Assembly (NCBI GenBank): GCA_002347755.1
Contig: DDXT01000060.1
Span: 1 to 40,810 of the forward strand
DNA: 40,810 nt
Origin: Caryophanales bacterium UBA2253
Lineage (GTDB): Bacteria; Bacillota_I; Bacilli_A; ML615J-28; CAG-698
Direction of reading: 5' to 3'
Shown piece by piece: positions 24,607 through 32,365 of the stretch. The stretch's first letter is position 1. Every line of letters starts with the position of its first letter. The notes beneath the pieces were generated by a model. It was not told the DNA's origin. It saw only the letters and a program-made list of their open reading frames with translations, and did not search any database. Made by a program: the position numbers and the translations under genes.

Positions 24607-25092
24607 TTAATACAGGGATTTTTGTTTTTCTTGATATTCCCGAAACAGACTTAGGCATTCTTCGCGGAAGCCTTCTTCGAGTTCCAAAACGCTCGGGTCC
24701 GGAAGGCCGTTTTTTATGAACTCGTAAATGTAATCATCCCGAAACCCGATGGTTTGGGCATCCAAAGGCCGGCTTCCGTAAATGACTTTCTTGATGTTTG
24801 CCCAAATAATGGCTCCCAGACACATTGGGCATGGGTATGCAGTCGTAACGATGATGCAGCCGGATAAATCATGGGTCCCCAGCGTTTTTCCGGCGGCGCG
24901 GATGGCATTGATCTCGGCGTGAGCGGTCGGATCCTGGTCGTGAAGCACGGAATTGGAGGCGATGGCGATGACTTTTCCCGAAGCGTCAATGATGGCCGCC
25001 CCGAACGGGCCGCCAATGTCTTGGTTCATGGTTTTGCGAGCTTTGGCAATGGCCTTGGTCATAACGGCTCTAATTTCTTTTTTTTGTTCCAT
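24607..25092 (-). CDS. guaD: Guanine deaminase-like zinc deaminase (CDA fold)
   Basis: A 161-residue cytidine/deoxycytidylate-deaminase-fold protein with HAE (His58, Glu60) and PCPMC (Cys88, Cys91) as zinc and catalytic residues. IGGPFGAAI near the N-terminus, DPTAHAE, and the length match the short bacterial guanine deaminase of the Bacillus GuaD type, which converts guanine to xanthine. A tRNA adenosine deaminase (TadA) is the alternative, but the N-terminal segment and the purine-operon neighbour favour GuaD. It is convergent with the operon and has its own consensus-like promoter. It could feed guanine into the degradation pathway as xanthine. Confidence 0.82.
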   Translation of the reverse strand: MEQKKEIRAVMTKAIAKARKTMNQDIGGPFGAAIIDASGKVIAIASNSVLHDQDPTAHAEINAIRAAGKTLGTHDLSGCIIVTTAYPCPMCLGAIIWANIKKVIYGSRPLDAQTIGFRDDYIYEFIKNGLPDPSVLELEEGFREECLSLFREYQEKQKSLY

Positions 25093-25136
25093 ACCTGATT
25101 CTCTTTCTTAAGAAAATGGATTTGAAGACCAGTATA

Positions 25137-25165
25137 ATTATAACCGTTTTTAAGAAAACATGCAA
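25137..25165 (-). promoter_or_regulatory. Promoter of the guanine deaminase-like gene
   Basis: Read on the minus strand: TTGCAT (25165-25160), a 17-nt spacer, then a perfect TATAAT (25142-25137). Transcription would begin near 25130 and give a leader of about 38 nt before the ATG at 25092. It lies in the gap after the hydrogenase operon, so the deaminase can be expressed independently of it. Confidence 0.75.
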
Positions 25166-25189
25166 CCGTCCGCTTTTGAGAAACTTTTT

Positions 25190-26911
25190 TTAGTTTCGGA
25201 TCCGAGGATGGTAAGCGGTATGAAGCAGATGATGACTCTTTTCTCCCAGCGGAGCAATCAAAAACTCTTTGTACAGTTCGGCGATGATCGGGTTTTCGTG
25301 AGATTTTCGAATTGGCATGTTTTCGTCGACACGGTAAGTGGCATCAATCCGTTCTTGCCTGGTTTTGGTGGTGGTCCCGTAAGGCTGACCACCGCCGCCG
25401 ATGCATCCGCCCGGGCAACACATGACTTCAATGAAAACATACGGAGAAGTGCCATTTTTGACCTGTTCGGCGATTTTTCTGGCATTCGCGAGCGTATGGG
25501 CAACGGCGACTTTGATGGTCTTGTCTCCGAGTTTGACTTCGGCTTCCTTGATGCCCTCCAGTCCCCGAACACTGGTAAAATTGATGTTTTTGAGCGGTTT
25601 TTTGTTGACGACTTCATAGACGGTTCGCAAAGCCGCTTCCATGACGCCGCCGGTGGCTCCGAAAATGGCCCCCGCACCGGTCGTGATTCCAAACGGACTG
25701 TCAAAAGGAGCTTCTTCGAGTTTATCGAAATTGATTCCCATTTGGCGAATCATCTTTCCGAGTTCGCGCGTGGTCAGGACCGCATCCACATCCGGATGCT
25801 GATGATCGGTGCTCATTTCCTCGCGTCCGGCTTCATACTTCTTGGCCGTGCAAGGCATGACCGATACCACAAACAAGTCGGCCAGATCGATGTTCATCTT
25901 TTCCGCATAATAGGTTTTGGCCAAAGCTCCGAACATCTGTTGCGGCGACTTGCAGGTTGAAAGATGATCAAGGATTTCTGGATAATGCTGTTCGGCGAAA
26001 CTGATCCAACCCGGGCAGCAAGAAGTGATCATTGGCAAAACCCCGCCCTCGGCAACCCGGCGGATAAGTTCGTTTCCTTCTTCGATGATGGTCAGATCGG
26101 CCGTGAAATCCGTATCAAAAACTTGATAAAATCCGAGCAGTTTTAAAGCCGCCACCAATTTACCGGTGACGATGCTGCCGGCTTTGGCGCCGATCTCTTC
26201 GCCCAGCGAAACCCGGACGGCCGGGGCGATCTGAACGATGACTTTTTTATTTGGCTCATGCAGGGCTTTCCAAACGCGGTCAGTGTCATCTTTTTCGAGA
26301 ATGGCCCCTACCGGACAAACGCTTGAGCATTGACCGCAGAAAGTACAGAATTCTTCGGAAAGGAAGCGGCCGTAGGCTGGAGTGACGACGGCGTCATGGC
26401 TGCGGCCCATCAGTTCCAATACATTGATGCCTTGGATGTTCTTGCATACATCGATGCAACGTCCGCATTTGATGCAGCGGTTCGGATTTCGGACGATTGA
26501 AGAATTGTTGTCATCGATCGGCCGGACTTTGAGCACGGTTTCGAAGCGGTTGTGATCGATCCCCAGTTTGTTGGCCAAGGCTTGCAGTTCGCAATTGAGG
26601 TTTTTGGCGCAAGCGGTGCAATTGGCATCATGGTTGGCCAAAATCAGTTCGGTGATGGTCTTTCGGGCATTGAGGACCCGCGGAGAATTGGTCTTGACGA
26701 CCATTCCTTCTTTGACGATGGTCGAACAGGAGGTGCTTAACCCTTTCTGTCCTTCGATCTCAACGACGCAGATTCTACAATCGGATTTGATGCCCAGGTC
26801 TTCGTAATAGCATAAAGTCGGGATCTTGATGTTATTGGCTTTGGCGGCGTTAAGGATGGTGGTGTTTTCCAAAACACTGATGTCGATGTTGTTGATTCGT
26901 AGATTTACCAT
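25190..26911 (-). CDS. hydA: [FeFe] hydrogenase catalytic subunit HydA
   Basis: A 573-residue iron-only hydrogenase. From the N-terminus it has a [2Fe-2S] domain (Cys34, 45, 48, 62), a His-ligated [4Fe-4S] site (His94, Cys98, 101, 107), two [4Fe-4S] motifs (Cys146/149/152/156 and Cys189/192/195/199), and the H-cluster domain. H-cluster signatures are TSCCPGW (Cys298, Cys299), MPCTAKK (Cys354) and MCCPGGCIGGGGQP (Cys499, Cys503), all intact. It makes or oxidises H2 in the cytoplasm. With the NuoF- and NuoE-like partners upstream it forms a trimeric NAD-linked enzyme. CCTAGGAGGG precedes the start, which lies 1 nt after the hydB stop. The HydE/F/G maturases are not in this window. Confidence 0.95.
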   Translation of the reverse strand: MVNLRINNIDISVLENTTILNAAKANNIKIPTLCYYEDLGIKSDCRICVVEIEGQKGLSTSCSTIVKEGMVVKTNSPRVLNARKTITELILANHDANCTACAKNLNCELQALANKLGIDHNRFETVLKVRPIDDNNSSIVRNPNRCIKCGRCIDVCKNIQGINVLELMGRSHDAVVTPAYGRFLSEEFCTFCGQCSSVCPVGAILEKDDTDRVWKALHEPNKKVIVQIAPAVRVSLGEEIGAKAGSIVTGKLVAALKLLGFYQVFDTDFTADLTIIEEGNELIRRVAEGGVLPMITSCCPGWISFAEQHYPEILDHLSTCKSPQQMFGALAKTYYAEKMNIDLADLFVVSVMPCTAKKYEAGREEMSTDHQHPDVDAVLTTRELGKMIRQMGINFDKLEEAPFDSPFGITTGAGAIFGATGGVMEAALRTVYEVVNKKPLKNINFTSVRGLEGIKEAEVKLGDKTIKVAVAHTLANARKIAEQVKNGTSPYVFIEVMCCPGGCIGGGGQPYGTTTKTRQERIDATYRVDENMPIRKSHENPIIAELYKEFLIAPLGEKSHHLLHTAYHPRIRN

Positions 26912-26912
26912 C

Positions 26913-28181
26913 TCATTGCCCTCCTAGGTTGGTCGGATAATCGATTTGTTCAATGTAATCTTCGCGGAAGTACCGCAGCGTGGAAATGATGGCGGTCGGA
27001 GAAGTTTGCCCCAGTCCGCATAAAGATGTCTGATGCATGACCCGAGCCAATGATTCCAAGCTGAAGAGGTCTTTGGCGGTCGCTTTTCTTTCAATGAACT
27101 TGTTTAAGATGATGGCCAATTGGGCATGGCCTTCGCGGCACGGCGTGCATTTTCCGCAGCTTTCGTGCTCGAAGAAACGAACGACGCGCATGAGAATGTC
27201 AAAAATGTTGAAACGGTCGTCGATGACGATGATGGCGCCGGCGCCGGTCTTGGATTCAAATTCCTCAAATCGTTCGTAATCGATGACCATGTCCAGCATG
27301 TATTCGGGAATGATCGGACCGCATGCTCCGCCCAGTTGGACCATTTTTATTTTTCGGCCGCTTTCCGTGCCTTGGCCCAGTTCCTCGACGACTTGACGGA
27401 TGGTCACTCCGAACGGGACTTCGAAAACCCCTTTGACTTTCGCATTTCCGGACAAGCAAAGCAGTTTCGTTCCGGTGGAAGATTTGGTTCCGGTTTCGGC
27501 GTATTTCTGGCCGCCGATGGAAATGATCAAAGGAATGTTCGAAAAGGTTTCAACGTTGTTGATCAGGGTTGGTTTTCCGAACAGACCTTTTTGGGTTGGA
27601 AACGGCGGTTTGACCCGCGTTCTTCCCGGCTTTCCTTCAATGGATTCAATGAGCGCGAATTCCTCCCCGCAAACATAGGATCCGGCTCCGGAACGGATTT
27701 CGATGTCAAAATCGAATCCCGAGCCAAGAATGTTTTGGCCGAGGAAGTTGTTTCGCCTCGCTTCTTCAATGGCCCATTGCATGGTGCTCATCGGTAAACT
27801 GTATTCGCCCCGAACATAAAGGAAACCGTGGCTGGCCATGGTGGCGAAGGCCACAATGATCATTCCTTCAATGATCTGATGCGGGTCGTTTTCCATCAGA
27901 TACCGGTCTTTGAAGTTTCCGGGTTCGCCTTCATCGGCGTTACCAATCACATATTTGACCGGGCCTTTTTCTTTGGCCAACCCGACCATTTTCATGTAAG
28001 CCGGAAACCCGGCTCCGCCTCGGCCGCGCAGTTTGGAAGCCTCGACTTCCTCGATCAGTTTGATTCGATCCGTTTTCAGGGCTTTCTTTAAAGCCGCATA
28101 GCCGTCGGTTCTCAGATAATCGTCAATCGAAAGCGGATTGATGAGTCCGCAACGCTTGGAAATGACTCTTTTTTCGATCAT
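26913..28181 (-). CDS. hydB: NuoF-like NADH-oxidising hydrogenase subunit HydB
   Basis: A 422-residue flavoprotein with GRGGAGFP (NADH/FMN site), the GNADEGEPG FMN-binding segment, SGAGSYVCGEE, and the C-terminal [4Fe-4S] ligands SCGKCTPCREG plus SLCGLGQ. It oxidises NADH or reduces NAD+ and passes electrons to HydA. It is much shorter than HydB of bifurcating hydrogenases, which carry an extra N-terminal [2Fe-2S] and C-terminal ferredoxin-like domains, so it resembles the simpler NADH-dependent type (inference). It overlaps hydC by 4 bp and is separated from hydA by 1 bp. Confidence 0.93.
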   Translation of the reverse strand: MIEKRVISKRCGLINPLSIDDYLRTDGYAALKKALKTDRIKLIEEVEASKLRGRGGAGFPAYMKMVGLAKEKGPVKYVIGNADEGEPGNFKDRYLMENDPHQIIEGMIIVAFATMASHGFLYVRGEYSLPMSTMQWAIEEARRNNFLGQNILGSGFDFDIEIRSGAGSYVCGEEFALIESIEGKPGRTRVKPPFPTQKGLFGKPTLINNVETFSNIPLIISIGGQKYAETGTKSSTGTKLLCLSGNAKVKGVFEVPFGVTIRQVVEELGQGTESGRKIKMVQLGGACGPIIPEYMLDMVIDYERFEEFESKTGAGAIIVIDDRFNIFDILMRVVRFFEHESCGKCTPCREGHAQLAIILNKFIERKATAKDLFSLESLARVMHQTSLCGLGQTSPTAIISTLRYFREDYIEQIDYPTNLGGQ

Positions 28182-28639
28182 AGCTGTTTCCCCGAGTATT
28201 CGGAAATGATGACTTTGATCTTGTCTGGATTCAAATTGGTATAAGTTTTTCCGTCGATTCGCATGGCCGGAGGTTTGTCACAGCAGCCCAAACAACTGGT
28301 CAGCTCCAACGTAAAAAGACGGTTCGGAGTTGTTTCTCCAACCGTGATCCCCAATAGGTTTTCCAAGACTTTAAGGATGTTTCCGGAGTTGTTTAAAAAG
28401 CAAGGAATGTCCTTGCAAAGCTGAATGACGTATTTTCCCCTTGGTACGAAAGAGAAGAAGGAGTAAAACGAAATGACGCTGCAAACTTTGCTTTCGGTGA
28501 TGTTGAGGTGTTTGGAAATCAACAAGATTTCCTCCTGGCTGATGCAATGGTTGTCTTTGGTGGCTTGGTATTCCAACAGGATCTCGATTAACTGATCTTC
28601 GGATCGCGGGTGCTTATCCAGAACCGATTGTAATTGCAT
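28178..28639 (-). CDS. hydC: NuoE-like [2Fe-2S] hydrogenase subunit HydC
   Basis: A 153-residue thioredoxin-fold [2Fe-2S] protein of the NuoE/HydC family. The four ligands are in CKDIPC and SCLGCC, with an N-terminal helical bundle before them. It relays electrons between HydB and HydA. The start at 28639 (MQLQSVLDK) is preferred over an upstream one because GGAGAA lies 5 nt before it. First gene of the hydCBA operon, behind a leader of about 195 nt. Confidence 0.92.
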   Translation of the reverse strand: MQLQSVLDKHPRSEDQLIEILLEYQATKDNHCISQEEILLISKHLNITESKVCSVISFYSFFSFVPRGKYVIQLCKDIPCFLNNSGNILKVLENLLGITVGETTPNRLFTLELTSCLGCCDKPPAMRIDGKTYTNLNPDKIKVIISEYSGKQL

Positions 28640-28667
28640 TATTATTCTCCTATTCTTGTTTTTTTGT

Positions 28668-28811
28668 TCATAAACAAATATCAATATGGCAGAAAAACCC
28701 CGAATATTTTCTGCGATAAACTAATATAGGCCGTAAAAAGGGCGAACAAATCCAGAACGGTGCCGTGATTTTCCAATTCCATCGGGCCAAATCACGGGGT
28801 TGCCAGTCCAA
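28668..28811 (-). CDS. Possible Trp-rich leader peptide in the hydrogenase leader
   Basis: A 47-codon frame begins with TTG (28811-28809), 5 nt after a perfect AAAGGAGG (28824-28817), and ends 28 nt before hydC. It lies inside the predicted hydrogenase mRNA. Four of the first 20 residues are Trp (DWQ, RWNW, PFW). An ATG in the same frame (28832-28830) almost coincides with the predicted transcription start. A 9-bp stem, CCGTGATTT with AAATCACGG (28763-28771 with 28789-28797), falls within the frame. I recognise no homologue. It may be a leader peptide, or the site may be a chance match in a structured RNA. Confidence 0.3.
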   Translation of the reverse strand: MDWQPRDLARWNWKITAPFWICSPFLRPILVYRRKYSGFFCHIDICL

Positions 28812-28839
28812 TATTTCCTCCTTTCGAGTCATTTTTTTA

Positions 28840-28868
28840 ATTTTAACACCAGGAGGGGGAATTGTCAA
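28840..28868 (-). promoter_or_regulatory. hydC: Consensus promoter of the hydCBA operon
   Basis: On the minus strand, a perfect TTGACA (28868-28863), a 17-nt spacer and TAAAAT (28845-28840), with an extended TG one base before the -10 box. Transcription would start near 28833, about 194 nt before the hydC ATG. An inverted repeat, TTTGTT-CATA-AACAAA (28663-28678), lies close to hydC. It does not have the spacing of a known Rex operator, so I do not call it one. Confidence 0.8.
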
Positions 28869-29018
28869 TCGCAAACCCGCAATTGAAAATGATAGTCGGA
28901 TCGTTTTCATTGGCGGTTCAAACGAAGGAAAATGGCGGAAATATTCAAAAAAAACGGAAAGCGATTTCATTTTTCGAGTCGCATCCGGCATTTTAATGTG
29001 GACTTTTGGAAAATTTCG

Positions 29019-29027
29019 TGTTACAAT
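29019..29027 (+). promoter_or_regulatory. Extended -10 promoter of the V-ATPase operon
   Basis: TG, one base, then TACAAT (29022-29027) forms an extended -10 element. The -35 match is poor (GTGGAC at 28998-29003). The start would be near 29034, giving a 27-nt leader before the first gene. The 421-bp gap from 28640 to 29060 is a divergent regulatory region shared with the hydrogenase promoter. It also contains a 9-pair inverted repeat, GAAAATGAT (28885-28893) with ATCGTTTTC (28900-28908), of unknown role. Confidence 0.6.
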
Positions 29028-29060
29028 TAGCAAGTAAAAAACATAAGGCGGTGGTGAATA

Positions 29061-29369
29061 ATGTCGATCTTGAATCTCATTCAAGCGGCTGAAGAAAAGG
29101 CCGACAAGAAGCGACTTGAGGCTAACGAACAAGTTAAAGCCCTATTGGAAGAAACCCAATTAAAAAGCGAATCCGAGGCCAAAGCCATGCTGGCGAAGGC
29201 CCAACAGGAAGCCCAAGCATTAGAAGAAAAAACCAAGGGGGAAATTTTCGAAAAAGGAGAAGAATTGTTTCGCCAGGCGGAAGCCCGGGACCAGGAAATG
29301 CTCCAAAAAGCCGAAAAACAAACCCCAAAAGCCATTGATTTCATCTTAAAGAAGGTTATGCGTATATGA
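29061..29369 (+). CDS. V-type ATPase peripheral stalk subunit G/H
   Basis: A 102-residue protein, almost wholly charged and alpha-helical, with long Glu/Lys/Ala/Gln heptad-like runs (about 5-90), as expected for the coiled-coil stalk subunit (AhaH/NtpF/subunit G). In the complex it pairs with subunit E to hold the catalytic head still against the membrane part. First in the operon, overlapping the subunit I gene by 4 bp. Sequence identity in such coiled coils is weak; position and length carry the assignment. Confidence 0.8.
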   Translation: MSILNLIQAAEEKADKKRLEANEQVKALLEETQLKSESEAKAMLAKAQQEAQALEEKTKGEIFEKGEELFRQAEARDQEMLQKAEKQTPKAIDFILKKVMRI

Positions 29370-31231
29370 TCGTTCCGATGAAAAAAGTCCACCTTGTGGC
29401 CTTGAAAGACGATCAGGAGAAGTTGATGGTTAATTTACAGAAGTGCGGAGAACTGATGCTGATTGCTTCCTCGGAGGCCAGCGAACCAGTCGACACCTAC
29501 TCTGAAGAAAACATCATCCAACGAACTGAAAAGTCTTTGAAGTTTTTAAAAAAGTATCAAGAGAAACAAAAATTGTTCGGAAATTTCCAAGAAGTAAGTT
29601 ATTCCGACTTTACCAACCTTGATCCCAAACGGGAAGAAAGGTTGACCAAAGTCGAAGAAACGGAAGAGGGAATTGCGAAATTGCGAAGCGAAAATGATGC
29701 TGTCAAAGAATCGGTTCTTTTTTTATCGGTGTGGCAGGATTTCGATATTCCTTTGAACAAATTGGATTCATCCCGATCGGTGATCTGGCATTTGGGATTT
29801 GTTGAAGCCAAAAACCAAAACCGGGTCCAAGAACTGATGGCGGAGACCGGAAGCGAAATTCAATTCTTCGGTCAAGGAAGCGAGGGCCAAGCTTTGGCGT
29901 TCGCGAATTACATCGATGATGACGCCGGTGTCATGGAAAAAATGCGAATCATGGGTTTTAACGAAATAAAGCTTCCGAAAGATTCCCGAACGGTCGCGGA
30001 AATGATTTCCGAAAAAGAGGGGCAAATCAGCGCCAACAATCAAGAAATCAAAACCTTGATGCAAAAAATGCGCGAGTTTTCTTCGGAAATAAACGATTTG
30101 AAACTGCTTAATGACCAAATCAGCAGCCTTAAAGAAATAAAGGAAGCGCCGGTGCTTCGAACCGTCGAAACGGTTTATCTGGAAGGATGGGTTCGAAGCG
30201 ACCGGATCAAGCCGCTTAAAACCGCCATTGAAGAAGTCACCGAATTTTATGACCTGGAGCTGTTTGACCCGCTTCCGGAAGAAAATCCGCCGACTTGCAC
30301 CAAGAACAATCGGTTCGTTGAAAGTTTTGAAGTGATCACCAACATGCTCGGAGTCCCCAATTCCAAAGAGATCGATCCCAACCCGGTCATGTCGATTTGG
30401 TACTGGGTCATCTTTGGGATCATGATGGGGGATGTGGGATACGGACTGCTCATGGCAATCATCATGTTTCTTTTAATCAAATTGACGCATCCCAAAGGGA
30501 ATGGCCTGAAACTGATGAAGGTGCTGTTCTTTTGCAGCATAACGACCATAATTTGGGGAGTCTTGTTCGGAAGCTATTTCGGAGCGACCTGGCACCCGAT
30601 TCTGATGGAACCGATGGTCGATCCGTTGAAGATGCTGATCCTGTCGCTGATCATCGGCGGCATCCACATCATTTCCGGTCTATTGATCAAAGCCTATTCC
30701 AACATCCGCCAAAAAAAATATCTGGCGGCAGTGGCTGATCAATTCAGTTGGATCATGATCATCGCCGGAGCGGGGATGTTATTCATGCCGGCTTTGGCCA
30801 CTGTTGGGAAAATCGTTGCGCTGACGGGAGCGGGTTTGATTCTGTTATTGGCAGGGCGGGCCGCCAAAAACCCGGTGGCGAAACTTGGTCTTGGCCTTTA
30901 CAGCTTATATGGGATTTCGAATTATCTGAGCGATATCCTGTCATACTCCCGGATTTTGGCCTTGAGCCTTTCCACGGCGGTCATCGCCATGGTCATGAAC
31001 ACTTTGGCGGGCATGTTGCAGACTTCGATCATCGGCATCTTTTTCTCGTTGATCGTCTACATCGTCGGGCACAGTTTCAATTTGGTCATGGGATTGCTGT
31101 CCGCTTTCGTCCATGCCAGCCGGTTGCAATACATTGAATTTTTCAACAAATTTTATGAGGGCGGGGGTTACGAGTTCAAGCCTTTGGATCTGAAATTAAA
31201 ATACGTCAATCAAGTAAACATGAAAGAATAA
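29366..31231 (+). CDS. atpI: V-type ATPase subunit I (membrane stator, subunit a homologue)
   Basis: A 621-residue subunit. The soluble N-terminal half (about 1-330) has two coiled-coil regions, and the C-terminal half has about seven to eight membrane helices, including GDVGYGLLMAIIMFL, SYSRILALSLSTAVIAMV and VGHSFNLVMGLLSAFVHASRLQYIEFF. The Arg in LSYSRILAL is at the position of the essential ion-channel arginine of this family. It forms the half-channels beside the K ring. The start overlaps the previous gene, and the MIVPMKKVHL N-terminus is typical. Confidence 0.93.
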   Translation: MIVPMKKVHLVALKDDQEKLMVNLQKCGELMLIASSEASEPVDTYSEENIIQRTEKSLKFLKKYQEKQKLFGNFQEVSYSDFTNLDPKREERLTKVEETEEGIAKLRSENDAVKESVLFLSVWQDFDIPLNKLDSSRSVIWHLGFVEAKNQNRVQELMAETGSEIQFFGQGSEGQALAFANYIDDDAGVMEKMRIMGFNEIKLPKDSRTVAEMISEKEGQISANNQEIKTLMQKMREFSSEINDLKLLNDQISSLKEIKEAPVLRTVETVYLEGWVRSDRIKPLKTAIEEVTEFYDLELFDPLPEENPPTCTKNNRFVESFEVITNMLGVPNSKEIDPNPVMSIWYWVIFGIMMGDVGYGLLMAIIMFLLIKLTHPKGNGLKLMKVLFFCSITTIIWGVLFGSYFGATWHPILMEPMVDPLKMLILSLIIGGIHIISGLLIKAYSNIRQKKYLAAVADQFSWIMIIAGAGMLFMPALATVGKIVALTGAGLILLLAGRAAKNPVAKLGLGLYSLYGISNYLSDILSYSRILALSLSTAVIAMVMNTLAGMLQTSIIGIFFSLIVYIVGHSFNLVMGLLSAFVHASRLQYIEFFNKFYEGGGYEFKPLDLKLKYVNQVNMKE

Positions 31232-31252
31232 TTAATAGGAGGATTATTTATA

Positions 31253-31720
31253 ATGAACGAAGGAATTTTATTAGCTGTTGTTGGAGCTGCGCTTGCGGCA
31301 ACTATGCCGGGGATCGGTTCGGCCTTTGGCGTCCAGATGTCGGGAAAAGCCGCATCGGGAGTATTGTCTGAAAAACCGGAAATGTTCGGAAAATTATTGG
31401 TTTTGTCGGCCCTTCCCGGAACTCAGGGAATTTACGGATTTTTGACCGCCGTATTGCTCATGGTCCAAATCGGCCTTCTGAGCGGAAGCCCGGCGGCGCT
31501 GACCACCGCTCAGGGATGGCAATTTTTCGGAGCCTGCATGCCGGTGGCAGTCGTTTGCTTCCTTTCGGCGATCGCTCAGGGGCGAGCCACGGTAAGCGCC
31601 ATTCACATGGTCGCCAAACAGCCGGATATGTCCGGTAAAGCCATCACCCTGGTTGCACTGGTGGAAACCTATGCGATTTTGTCGCTTCTCGCCAGCATTC
31701 TTCTGATTTTCAGCTTATAG
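31253..31720 (+). CDS. atpK: V-type ATPase subunit K (rotor ring), Na+-type ligands
   Basis: A 155-residue proteolipid with four membrane helices in two hairpins. The first hairpin ends in LPGTQG and the second carries LVETYAI, with Glu138 as the ion carboxylate. Leu54, Thr57, Gln58, Gln109 (AIAQGRA) and Glu138 correspond to the Na+ ligands described for Enterococcus hirae NtpK (Leu61, Thr64, Gln65, Gln110, Glu139). The ring is therefore predicted to carry sodium rather than protons. AGGAGG lies upstream of the ATG. Confidence 0.93.
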   Translation: MNEGILLAVVGAALAATMPGIGSAFGVQMSGKAASGVLSEKPEMFGKLLVLSALPGTQGIYGFLTAVLLMVQIGLLSGSPAALTTAQGWQFFGACMPVAVVCFLSAIAQGRATVSAIHMVAKQPDMSGKAITLVALVETYAILSLLASILLIFSL

Positions 31721-31734
31721 GATCGTGATTTAAA

Positions 31735-32364
31735 TTGGCAAACAATTCGATATACAAAAAAATCGAAGAAAGGGGTTCTTTGGATGCCGCCATGATCCTT
31801 AAGCAAGGCGAAGCCAAGGCGAAAGCTTTGCGTGAGGAAATTTTGGCCATCGCTTCCCGGGAAGCCGAATCGGAGCTGCAAAAAGAACGCCAGCGCCAAT
31901 CCGACCTGGTGAAGATGAAGATGACCGAAAAAGATCAGCAGGCCAAACAAAGAACATTGATTAAGAAGAAGGCCCTCATCGACCGGGTTTTCAATAAAAT
32001 TTCCGATAGTCTGATGAACCTTGACGATGAGGATTATAAAAAACTCATTGTTGGGCTGATCGGAGCGGATAAGATTGTTGGGGACGAAGCCTTGATGGTG
32101 TCAAAAGCCGATTACGCTCGTTACATCAAATTGTTTTCGAGCGGGAAAGCGGTTGAAGGACAATATGTTTTGGATAAAATGTCAGCGCTTTTGAAGAAGG
32201 ACGGATGTCAGCTGCGGCTGTCGCCGAATCCGGCGCCGATCACAGGCGGATTCATCATTTCCGGAAAGCATTTTGACATTGACCATTCGTTTGAAACCTT
32301 GATTAAAAGTTTGAAAGAAGAACACGAAGCCGAGATCGCCCAGATGCTTTTTGGCGGTGAATGA
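31735..32364 (+). CDS. atpE: V-type ATPase subunit E (peripheral stalk)
   Basis: A 209-residue protein, with a long N-terminal charged helix (about 15-90) followed by a globular C-terminal domain (ITGGFIISGKHFDIDHSFE), the subunit E pattern. It pairs with the G/H subunit. The start is a TTG at 31735 with only a modest GTGA/AGGA site. An internal Met at residue 20 is too far in for the usual length, so TTG is kept with some doubt. It ends just before subunit C. Confidence 0.85.
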   Translation: MANNSIYKKIEERGSLDAAMILKQGEAKAKALREEILAIASREAESELQKERQRQSDLVKMKMTEKDQQAKQRTLIKKKALIDRVFNKISDSLMNLDDEDYKKLIVGLIGADKIVGDEALMVSKADYARYIKLFSSGKAVEGQYVLDKMSALLKKDGCQLRLSPNPAPITGGFIISGKHFDIDHSFETLIKSLKEEHEAEIAQMLFGGE

Positions 32365-32365
32365 T

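Noticed and set aside
28663..28678. Inverted repeat TTTGTT-CATA-AACAAA as a Rex operator
   Set aside because: Rex sites have a longer centre between TTGT and ACAA arms. The spacing here is too short, so redox control is not claimed.
28668..29132. The full 154-codon minus-strand frame across the hydrogenase/V-ATPase gap
   Set aside because: Its upper part runs through the hydrogenase promoter and the V-ATPase start. Only the part downstream of AAAGGAGG is kept, as a low-confidence leader frame.
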